From: an uncultured Bacteroides sp.
GTDB lineage: Bacteria; Bacteroidota; Bacteroidia; Bacteroidales; Bacteroidaceae
Length of the DNA stretch: 12,081 nt
Direction of reading: 5' to 3'
Assembly (NCBI GenBank): GCA_958477465.1
Contig: CAUEFX010000088.1
Span: forward strand, 1 to 12,081
Shown here piece after piece: positions 6,637 to 12,081 of the stretch. The position numbers and the translations under genes are program-made. How positions within the stretch are numbered: the stretch's first letter is position 1; each line of letters opens with the position of its first letter. The notes beneath the pieces are model-generated. The model worked only from the letters and a program-made list of their open reading frames with translations. It had not been told where the DNA came from and did not search any database.

Positions 6637-6680
6637 AAAAAAGAAAAGAGTGGAAAGTCATCCGACTCCCCACTCTTCTC
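6637..6680 (-). terminator. Strong intrinsic terminator of the NagB-like/PIG-L gene
   Basis: On the minus strand a 17-base arm (6680-6664) pairs with 6659-6643 around the 4-base loop GGAT. The stem contains GAGAAGAGTGG against CCACTCTTTTC with a few G-U pairs and is followed by six T residues (6642-6637). It starts about 22 bases after the stop codon. Confidence 0.85.
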
Positions 6681-6702
6681 CTTTATGATTATTTGCTGAT
6701 TA

Positions 6703-8694
6703 TTATAGCGGAATATACTCTACGAACGCCTCCATCGCCTCGTATGAAGCAAGTCCCAGGCTATCGTAAAGCGCAGCCGTAGCACGGTTACGATCTTCAC
6801 TACGTTGCCAGAACAGACGCTCGTCGTTACCCAAGAACGGTGCACTCTCCATCTGCGACTGATGTTTCAGGATGGAATTACGTTTAGCACGCAACTCTTC
6901 CGGGCTGATAGGCACTGCCATCTCTATATTTTCGATTTCCCACTCTGCCCATGCGCCACGGTACATCCAGATACGGCAGTCTTTCAGCCACTTGGCACCT
7001 TCTTCTTTTTCCAAATCGATGGCAGCAAACACTGCATCCGTACAAACGCGGTGTGTGCCATGCGGGTCGGCCAAGTCGCCTGCCACAAATATCTGATGAG
7101 GTTTCACCTCACGAAGCAGATTACGTACGATTTCCACATCGGCTTCACTGATCGGATTCTTTTGAATCTTACCTGTCTCATAGAACGGCAAATCCAGGAA
7201 ATGACAACGATCCAACGGAATATTATTATATGTACAAGCCGTACGGGCTTCACCACGACGAATCAATCCTTTGATAGTCAATATATCGCGTGAATCCATG
7301 TCACCGTCTTTCTTTTCCTTGAGGAATTTGCGTATTTCCGCATACTTCTCATTGATCACCAGATCTTCGCTGTTATTGAATATCTGATTGAAACCATTGA
7401 TAAAGTGCAGGAAACGGATCACTTCCTCATCCCCTACTGCGATGTTACCTGATGTTTCATAAGCGACATGTACCTCGTGTTTCTGCTCTACCAGACGACG
7501 GATGGTACCTCCCATAGAGATCACATCATCATCCGGATGCGGAGAGAATACGACAACACGTTTCGGGAACGGTTTGGCACGTTCAGGACGGTATGTATCG
7601 TCAGCATTCGGTTTTCCACCGGGCCATCCGGTAATAGTATGCTGCAAATCATTGAATATCTTGATATTCACATTGTATGCCGATCCGAAGAGAGCCAGCA
7701 ATTCGCTCAATCCGTTTTCGTTATAGTCTTTATTGGTAAGTTTCAGAATCGGTTTACCTGTCAGTTGGCACAACCAAACAATGGCACTACGGATCAGTTT
7801 GTCGTTCCATTCGCAGGAAGTCACCAGCCACGGACGCTGGATACGCGTCAGGTTGCTGGCAGCCGAAAGATCGATTGCCACATGTGCATTGTTATGCGTC
7901 TGCAGGTAAGAGGCAGGAATCGTATCCGTGATGGAACCTTCCACGCATTCTTTTATCATGCGGGCCTTGTCTTCTCCCCATGCCAGAAGATATACTTTCT
8001 TGGCACCCAAGATAGTAGATACACCCATTGTAATAGAACTGATAGGTGTATTATCGATCGCTCCGAATATTTTGGCAGCTTCATTGCGTGAAGCACTGTC
8101 CAATAAGATCAGGCGCGTGGTAGAGTTCAAACGTGATCCCGGCTCATTGAAAGCGATATTACCTACACGGCCGATACCTAACAGGGCAATGTCGACCCCT
8201 CCGAAACTCTCGATGCGTTGCTCATACAAACGGCAGTATTCCAGAATCGTATCTTTTGCGATGCTTCCGTCCGGACTGAACACATTCTGCTTGTCGATGT
8301 CCACATGATCCAGCAACATTTCTTTCAGCGCATTGAGATTGCTGTTGATAGCATCGGCAGAGAGAGGATAATACTCGTACATATTGAATACGATCACATT
8401 GCGGAAGCTCAAGCCTTCTTCCTTGTGCATACGGATCAATTCCGAGTACACATGACGCGGAGAATTACCGCCCGGCAATGCCAATACACAGAAGCGTCCT
8501 GCTTTTTGTTTATCGCGTATCGTCTGTGCTATTTCACAAGCAATGTGATTGGCGCCTTCTTCTACGGATTCATAAATATCGGTAGGGATTTTTTCAAGTC
8601 GGGTTAACACCGACCGTTCAAATGCATTCTCCGGTCTGTAGTATCTGGGGGAGACCCTATTGAGAGTGATTTGAGAACTTAAGTTTGTTTTCAT
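6703..8694 (-). CDS. Glucosamine-6-phosphate deaminase-like / PIG-L (LmbE) deacetylase fusion protein
   Basis: This 663-residue protein joins two sugar-enzyme folds. Residues about 35-290 match NagB, including the phosphate-loop-like LALPGGNSPR and IAFNEPGSRL. The key acids of NagB are changed: FNMDEY is FNMYEY here (Tyr106 for the general-base Asp72 of E. coli), and GVGNDGHIAFNEP is GIGRVGNIAFNEP (Val177 for Asp141, Asn179 for His143; Glu184 is kept). Residues about 378-560 match the PIG-L/LmbE zinc deacetylases, with the metal motifs SPHPDDD (His386, Asp389) and DPHGTH (His548) intact. So the deacetylase half is probably active on an amino-sugar conjugate, while the NagB half is probably a binding domain or does other chemistry. 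The same long deaminase-like architecture is known from other Bacteroidetes. It has its own promoter, a candidate operator and a terminator, so it is monocistronic. Confidence 0.9.
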   Translation of the reverse strand: MKTNLSSQITLNRVSPRYYRPENAFERSVLTRLEKIPTDIYESVEEGANHIACEIAQTIRDKQKAGRFCVLALPGGNSPRHVYSELIRMHKEEGLSFRNVIVFNMYEYYPLSADAINSNLNALKEMLLDHVDIDKQNVFSPDGSIAKDTILEYCRLYEQRIESFGGVDIALLGIGRVGNIAFNEPGSRLNSTTRLILLDSASRNEAAKIFGAIDNTPISSITMGVSTILGAKKVYLLAWGEDKARMIKECVEGSITDTIPASYLQTHNNAHVAIDLSAASNLTRIQRPWLVTSCEWNDKLIRSAIVWLCQLTGKPILKLTNKDYNENGLSELLALFGSAYNVNIKIFNDLQHTITGWPGGKPNADDTYRPERAKPFPKRVVVFSPHPDDDVISMGGTIRRLVEQKHEVHVAYETSGNIAVGDEEVIRFLHFINGFNQIFNNSEDLVINEKYAEIRKFLKEKKDGDMDSRDILTIKGLIRRGEARTACTYNNIPLDRCHFLDLPFYETGKIQKNPISEADVEIVRNLLREVKPHQIFVAGDLADPHGTHRVCTDAVFAAIDLEKEEGAKWLKDCRIWMYRGAWAEWEIENIEMAVPISPEELRAKRNSILKHQSQMESAPFLGNDERLFWQRSEDRNRATAALYDSLGLASYEAMEAFVEYIPL

Positions 8695-8805
8695 AAATTC
8701 TTTAATTAAGTTATGTTAGATTCAAGTCGTGCGACTGTTTTTCTGAACGACAAAGATACAAAAGAAGTTTATTATAAAACCTACCTTATTGTAGGTATTG
8801 TTACC
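8695..8805 (-). promoter_or_regulatory. Promoter and candidate operator of the NagB-like/PIG-L gene
   Basis: The -7 element TATCTTTG lies at 8751-8758. At the -33 position there is a perfect inverted repeat, ACCTAC (8779-8784) and GTAGGT (8791-8796), spacer 6. It overlaps a second one, GGTA (8794-8797) and TACC (8802-8805), spacer 4. No TTTG is present at -33. The leader also has the palindrome AGTCGTGCGACT (8725-8736). The arrangement suggests regulation by a dimeric DNA-binding protein, which is inference. Confidence 0.6.
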
Positions 8806-8836
8806 AAAAAAGAACAATTTTAACGTTTGTTTATTT

Positions 8837-8855
8837 AGAGTCTGTTTAAATTTTC
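8837..8855 (+). repeat. Copy of the terminal repeat of the rpoD-upstream element
   Basis: The sequence AGAGTCTGTTTAAATTTTC is identical over 19 bases to the reverse complement of 334-352. No inverted partner is nearby, so this is a single end. It lies between the stop of the nitrilase-type gene and the promoter of the NagB-like gene. Confidence 0.6.
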
Positions 8856-8910
8856 TTCAAATTGTATCTTCAGTTTCTTTTAAGTTTGTTTCCGGGCTGT
8901 TTTTCTGTTT

Positions 8911-9705
8911 TCAGTCGTTACATAGCCCTATCCGGAAAGCATCCGCATCTTTCCACACAGGAAACTTATCGCGCAATTGCCGCAAAGCCGTCAAGCTGAG
9001 CGAAACGGTCTCAATGCCCTCTTCCCCATCCGGCACAGAAGCCAACGCTTCTCCCTTGGCAGAAAAAACTACGCTTCCTCCGTTATAAGTAAGTTTGTTC
9101 CCATCCGTACCTACGCGATTCACTCCGCATACATAGCATATATTTTCCAATGCACGGGCGCAAAGCAGAGTATCCCATACCGAACGCCTTGTCTGTGGCC
9201 AGTTCGCCACATATATCAGCAGGTCGTATTCATTACCTACATTCCGACTCCATACCGGAAAGCGCAAGTCGTAACAGACCAGCAAGCAAATGTTCCACCC
9301 ACGATAAGAAACGATAAGTTTATCGCTTCCGGCAGAGAAATGTTCCGCTTCATTCCCCATGCGGAAAAGATGGTGTTTGTCGTAATAGTACGCTTCCCCT
9401 TCCGGAGTGATAAAGAAAGCGCGATTGTAACAATTACCCCGTTCGCTACAAATAAAACTGCCGCAAAGTGCCAGCCGGTATTCATCCGCCAACTCCTTCA
9501 GCATACGTACGGTAGTTCCGGACAACGGTTCTGCAAGTTCCCGGCTTCTCATGCTGAATCCCGTAGAGAACATCTCCGGTAAAACAGCAATCTCCGTTGT
9601 CCCGCGAAGAGCGTTCAGCCTTTCGCGAAGCATACGGAGATTTTCCTGTTTATTTTCCCAGACTATATCTGTCTGGACGATTGAAATATTCAATGGATGC
9701 ATCAT
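8911..9705 (-). CDS. Nitrilase-superfamily carbon-nitrogen hydrolase, omega-amidase (YafV) type
   Basis: This 264-residue cytoplasmic enzyme has the nitrilase superfamily Glu-Lys-Cys triad: Glu44 in AVLPEMFSTGF, Lys110 in YDKHHLF and Cys144 in LLVCYDLRFPVW. The later ARALENICYVCGVNRVG and TYNGGSVVF segments are also family features. The PEMFSTGFSM and YDLRFPVWSR wording is closest to YafV/omega-amidases, which release ammonia from omega-amides of 2-oxo acids such as 2-oxoglutaramate, cleaning up after glutamine transaminases. The exact substrate is inferred. Two adjacent ATG codons (9703-9705 and 9700-9702) could serve as start. It follows the acyltransferase after 42 bases and has no visible promoter, so it is probably the last gene of that unit. 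No clear terminator is visible after it. Confidence 0.88.
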   Translation of the reverse strand: MMHPLNISIVQTDIVWENKQENLRMLRERLNALRGTTEIAVLPEMFSTGFSMRSRELAEPLSGTTVRMLKELADEYRLALCGSFICSERGNCYNRAFFITPEGEAYYYDKHHLFRMGNEAEHFSAGSDKLIVSYRGWNICLLVCYDLRFPVWSRNVGNEYDLLIYVANWPQTRRSVWDTLLCARALENICYVCGVNRVGTDGNKLTYNGGSVVFSAKGEALASVPDGEEGIETVSLSLTALRQLRDKFPVWKDADAFRIGLCND

Positions 9706-9747
9706 TTCGTCAACACATCAGCCTTTCGGTTTCCGATCATTACCTTA

Positions 9748-10302
9748 TTACACTTCTCCTATGGAGAAATTTTCCGGATGTTTTCCTTTGAAATCCTTGA
9801 AATAGAGTTTGATTTCGCGCATATCCTTTTCAATATCTCCCGTAGGCACAACGGCTTTGGTGGAAGATATTGTTTTGGTCGTATAATCTATGCCGATAAG
9901 CACAATAGGTACTTGCGCCTTCAAGGCAATATAATAAAATCCTTTCTTCCAATTCGGATTTCGTTTGCGCGTACCTTCCGGTGTAATCGCCAAATGAAAT
10001 TTCTTGCTATTGGCAAATTGCTGCGCCATCTGGTCCACCAATGACGTTTTACGGCTCCGGTCTACCGGTATGCCGCCCACCGCTCTAAAGATGAGTCCTA
10101 AAGGGAAAAAGAACCACTCCTTTTTCATCATGAAACTGGTCTTTCGCCCGATGGCTCCATAAAACAGTTTGCCGATAAATAAATCAAAGTTGGTAGTGTG
10201 CGGTGCCGCACAGATAACACATTTATCATAATTGGGCACCGTCACATTGGTTTTCCAGCCTAAAAGCCGATAGTAAATAAAGCTATAAATTGCTTTTTTC
10301 AT
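9748..10302 (-). CDS. Lysophospholipid acyltransferase (PlsC-like) family protein
   Basis: At 184 residues this is a short member of the glycerolipid acyltransferase family, which transfers an acyl chain onto an acceptor at the inner membrane. All main motifs are visible: HTTNFD (His35 and Asp40, the catalytic HX4D), MMKKEWFFFPLG, GGIPVDRSR (about 76-84), ITPEGTRKRN (Glu109, acceptor phosphate binding) and VPIVLIGIDY. The usual long N-terminal membrane helix is absent; residues 1-15 and 63-75 are the main hydrophobic patches. It may act on 1-acylglycerol phosphate or on another lipid such as an aminolipid, and the sequence does not decide. The start is 2 bases after the preceding stop, so it is coupled to the 89-aa gene. 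Confidence 0.88.
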   Translation of the reverse strand: MKKAIYSFIYYRLLGWKTNVTVPNYDKCVICAAPHTTNFDLFIGKLFYGAIGRKTSFMMKKEWFFFPLGLIFRAVGGIPVDRSRKTSLVDQMAQQFANSKKFHLAITPEGTRKRNPNWKKGFYYIALKAQVPIVLIGIDYTTKTISSTKAVVPTGDIEKDMREIKLYFKDFKGKHPENFSIGEV

Positions 10303-10304
10303 TC

Positions 10305-10574
10305 TCAGTTTAATTTCGAGATAGCATCAATAATTTCATTTACTTTTGCATTGAAGTCGGAGCGGAATTTCTTATAGAATCCTTTCACATTACCCGGCTC
10401 AGTATGACTGATACGACTAACGAATTCATCCTGCATCTTCAGGATTTCGGCCATCACTCCTTCTGCTTTCTCCTTGTCCGTTCCCGGAACGAACATGCTA
10501 TTGACCAAACACTCTGCAAATAATTCTCCCGAAATATAATTTACTGATTTTTTAAGTCCTCTTCTACTTGCCAT
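10305..10574 (-). CDS. Small helical protein of unknown function (89 aa)
   Basis: I do not recognise a named family. The protein is soluble, basic at its start (MASRRGLKKSVNYISGELF) and predicted mostly helical, with charged helices around 8-27, 33-55 and 62-88. It has one cysteine (LFAECLVNS) and no signal peptide or membrane segment. It looks real because a promoter with both boxes at correct spacing precedes it, the leader is A-rich, and the next gene starts 2 bases after its stop. That tight coupling to a lipid acyltransferase is the only hint about its role. Confidence 0.8.
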   Translation of the reverse strand: MASRRGLKKSVNYISGELFAECLVNSMFVPGTDKEKAEGVMAEILKMQDEFVSRISHTEPGNVKGFYKKFRSDFNAKVNEIIDAISKLN

Positions 10575-10616
10575 AAGTTCTTCTTTTTTTATTGTGAATA
10601 TTGAATATACGAGCGG

Positions 10617-10648
10617 TAAAGATAGGGACTTTCTTCGGCTTAAACAAA
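10617..10648 (-). promoter_or_regulatory. Promoter of the 89-aa/acyltransferase/amidase unit
   Basis: On the minus strand TTTG (10645-10648) and TATCTTTA (10617-10624) are 20 bases apart, the normal Bacteroides spacing. Only the last base of the -7 element departs from TAnnTTTG. A perfect 7-bp inverted repeat, TTCGGCT (10634-10640) and AGCCGAA (10676-10682), encloses the -33 box. Confidence 0.6.
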
Positions 10649-10690
10649 TAAATAACTAAATAGTTTCCATTCTTCAGCCGAACATAAACC

Positions 10691-11668
10691 CTAATTATAA
10701 TATGGATTCGTAAAGGTCGTATTCAACTCTTTCACCTTATTTATATAAGGTAAGAAGCGGACAGCATAAAGCAACCGCCCCGCATTGAATGCATCGTATT
10801 CTTTATCCTCCGGATTGAAACTGCTGACATGCACATCGCCCAACGCATGTATAAACTTCCTATTACCCAGATAAATACCGACATGAGACACATTCTCCTT
10901 CTGTGCCACCGTAGCCTTCCTGCCAAAGAACACGAGATCACCCGGTTTTACATTACTGAAATCAGGAGCAATATCGACATGCTGCCCCACGCAAGCCTGC
11001 TGCGAAGCGTCACGGGGAATAATAATGTCGTGCATAAAGAGTACCGTCCGCACCAGACCGCTGCAATCGACTCCTTTCGAAGAAGTACCTGCCCATAAAT
11101 ACGGAATCCCCATCATCGTATAAGCCGTGCGGATAATGCTTTGCACATCCGTTTTCAATTCAGAACGCCACGTTGTTTCCGGTTTGGCTATCGACTTGGA
11201 GATATAAGCCAACCGCCCGTCGGGGTAAGAGACCCGATAAAAATGTCCTTTGCTCCCCTCCCATTTCAAACGATTGCCCGCCACTACATCCGATACCGTC
11301 TGCACATGCTCATCCGGCTGCTCGTACGTAAAGCCATAATGAGCTGTCACAACAATTTTTTCCGCCCGGTTCCACTCATCGTATTTCTGTTCGGACATCG
11401 GTACGACCACCATCCGGTGCACCCAGCCGGTATAATCGTCCGGTGTCTGAATCTGATACCAACCGGTATATTGCAATACTTTCACCGGCATTCCCAGCAA
11501 AGCCTGAGTAGTCATGCCGGAAGTAAACCGGCCTTCTCCCCGCATGCTGCAAACGGAGACATTAACGACAGCATAAGCCGAATCAGCGGAGATGGAACGG
11601 ACTTCTCCCGCTTTCATGCCCGAAATCATGAAGCACGACAGAATGATAAGAAGAATGTGTATTTTCAT
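10691..11668 (-). CDS. Secreted NlpC/P60 (C40) cell-wall peptidase with bacterial SH3 domains
   Basis: This 325-residue protein has a signal peptide (about 1-20, hydrophobic core ILLIILSCFMISG, probable cleavage after MKA) and so works in the periplasm or outside. Two SH3-like segments follow, about 32-90 (containing YTGWYQIQ and DYTGWVHR) and 105-160 (ending GRLAYISKS). The NlpC/P60 domain covers about 172-305. The catalytic residues are Cys202 in GVDCSGLV, His262 in NVSHVGIYLG and His274 in FIHA. The order SH3-SH3-NlpC matches gamma-D-glutamyl-L-diamino acid endopeptidases of the YkfC type, which cut stem peptides during peptidoglycan turnover or recycling. Substrate is inferred from that. 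Cys12 is not in a good lipobox. It has its own promoter with an upstream palindrome, divergent from rnpB. Confidence 0.92.
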   Translation of the reverse strand: MKIHILLIILSCFMISGMKAGEVRSISADSAYAVVNVSVCSMRGEGRFTSGMTTQALLGMPVKVLQYTGWYQIQTPDDYTGWVHRMVVVPMSEQKYDEWNRAEKIVVTAHYGFTYEQPDEHVQTVSDVVAGNRLKWEGSKGHFYRVSYPDGRLAYISKSIAKPETTWRSELKTDVQSIIRTAYTMMGIPYLWAGTSSKGVDCSGLVRTVLFMHDIIIPRDASQQACVGQHVDIAPDFSNVKPGDLVFFGRKATVAQKENVSHVGIYLGNRKFIHALGDVHVSSFNPEDKEYDAFNAGRLLYAVRFLPYINKVKELNTTFTNPYYN

Positions 11669-11720
11669 TGAATGCTACTTGCTACTTAACCAATAATATA
11701 TTAATTGCCATAACTTGTTA

Positions 11721-11749
11721 CAAAATTAGATATAAATCCCGATTTATAT
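11721..11749 (-). promoter_or_regulatory. NlpC/P60 gene promoter with adjoining 9-bp palindrome
   Basis: The -7 element TAATTTTG (11721-11728) fits TAnnTTTG and gives a leader of about 45 bases. One base upstream lies a perfect inverted repeat, ATATAAATC (11730-11738) and GATTTATAT (11741-11749), spacer CC. It fills the region between -10 and -33, where a bound repressor would block transcription. No TTTG is present at -33. Confidence 0.5.
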
Positions 11750-11838
11750 GCCGGTATGATAAGAAAAAGAGAAGAATCACCCGAACAATAAAGAAGAAGT
11801 TTGTGTTTGTTTTTTTAGCAAAACACAAATAATTGACG

Positions 11839-11846
11839 TACTTTTG
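11839..11846 (+). promoter_or_regulatory. rnpB promoter, -7 element TACTTTTG
   Basis: TACTTTTG matches TAnnTTTG and ends about 8 bases before the likely 5' end of the RNase P RNA. The -33 region (around 11813-11818, TTTTAG) is only a weak match. TTTG words at 11800-11803 and 11806-11809 are too far upstream for the usual spacing. Confidence 0.65.
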
Positions 11847-11853
11847 CAGCCAT

Positions 11854-12081
11854 AAAGCAGTTGGCCGGCTTGTCGCGTGCGTTTCGGCGCAGGAGGAAAG
11901 TCCGGGCAACACAGAGCATCCTACTTCCTAACAGAAAGCTGTCCGCGAGGGTAGAGTAACGTAGAAGAAAATAACCGCCCCTTCTTTCGGGGAGAGGTAA
12001 GGGTGAGAAGGTGGGGTAAGAGCCCACCAGCCGCATGGTGACATGTCGGGCTGTACGTCTTAGGAGTTGTAAGGTCATGTA
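11854..12081 (+). ncRNA. rnpB: RNase P RNA component, 5' part (runs off the right edge)
   Basis: This is the catalytic RNA that removes 5' leaders from pre-tRNAs. The diagnostic conserved region GGAGGAAAGTCCGGGC is at about 11891-11906. Further universal blocks follow in the right order: CAGAAAGCTG, AACCGCCCC, GAGGTAAGGGTGAGAAGGTG, GGTAAGAGCCCACC and TGTAAGGTCATGTA, which correspond to the core of E. coli RNase P RNA up to roughly two thirds of its length. The layout is type A. The P3 stem is short compared with E. coli (GCGTGC, GTTTCG loop, GCGC). The 5' end is set from the promoter and is uncertain by a few bases. The 3' third, including the partner strands of P1 and P4, lies beyond the window. 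Confidence 0.95.

Larger units (their letters stand above)
6392..6702. other. Intergenic region between the NagB-like gene and the 107-aa gene
   Basis: This stretch of 311 bases contains the terminator of the NagB-like gene near 6637-6680, an inverted repeat at 6447-6506 and the promoter of the downstream operon at 6423-6456. Bases 6507-6636 hold nothing I can identify. No reading frame here looks like a protein. Confidence 0.7.

Noticed and set aside
7468..8091. Plus-strand 207-codon frame antisense to the NagB-like/PIG-L gene
   Set aside because: It lies wholly within a well-supported gene on the other strand and shows no domain, promoter or start context.
8977..9582. Plus-strand 201-codon frame antisense to the amidase gene
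   Set aside because: It is the complement of a gene with an intact Glu-Lys-Cys triad; no independent evidence of coding.
10634..10682. Terminator of the NlpC/P60 gene formed by TTCGGCT and AGCCGAA
   Set aside because: The loop is 35 bases and no T run follows on the transcribed strand; it encloses the -33 box of the next promoter and fits better as a possible regulatory structure.
10691..11668. Lipoprotein signal in the NlpC/P60 protein at Cys12
   Set aside because: The residues before the cysteine (ILS) fit the lipobox poorly and the N-terminal region before it is short; cleavage after MKA by signal peptidase I is more likely.
11815..12078. Minus-strand 87-codon frame at the right edge
   Set aside because: It is antisense to RNase P RNA, whose conserved core sequences explain the region fully.

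Overview
The window reads as core chromosome of a Bacteroides-type member of the Bacteroidetes. Four things support this. The edge gene encodes a primary sigma factor that starts directly at region 1.2, as Bacteroidetes RpoD does. Several genes have a TAnnTTTG -7 promoter element. The sequence just before start codons is A-rich, without strong Shine-Dalgarno sites. The proteins look typical of gut Bacteroidales. I cannot name the species. I see no phage, conjugative element, insertion sequence, tRNA or CRISPR array.

Every protein gene lies on the minus strand, so they are transcribed right to left. The one plus-strand gene is the RNase P RNA at the right edge, cut off at its 3' end. Divergent from it is a secreted SH3/NlpC-P60 cell-wall peptidase. 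Next come three closely packed genes behind their own promoter: a small unknown protein, a 1-acylglycerol-phosphate-type acyltransferase and a nitrilase/omega-amidase-type hydrolase. The next unit is a single large gene, a NagB-like/PIG-L fusion with its own promoter, a candidate operator and a strong intrinsic terminator. It is followed by a probable operon: unknown 107-aa protein, cysteine-less TusA-like protein, DUF456 membrane protein, YgiQ radical SAM protein and, after a repeat-filled gap, a cation diffusion facilitator. Then come an HtrA/Deg periplasmic protease with a terminator, and the 5' end of rpoD.

The genes are mostly housekeeping: RNA processing, peptidoglycan and lipid metabolism, envelope protein quality control, metal efflux and transcription. 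They do not form one obvious pathway, and I found no clear new defence or mobile system. The less ordinary material is of two kinds. Two proteins keep a known fold but lack its catalytic residues: the NagB domain of the fusion and the TusA-like protein. The intergenic DNA also carries unusual repeats: 8-bp word arrays in opposite orientation after ygiQ, a 21-bp tandem repeat running through the htrA stop codon, a MITE-like 119-bp inverted-repeat element before rpoD whose end recurs about 8.5 kb away, and several palindromes at promoters.
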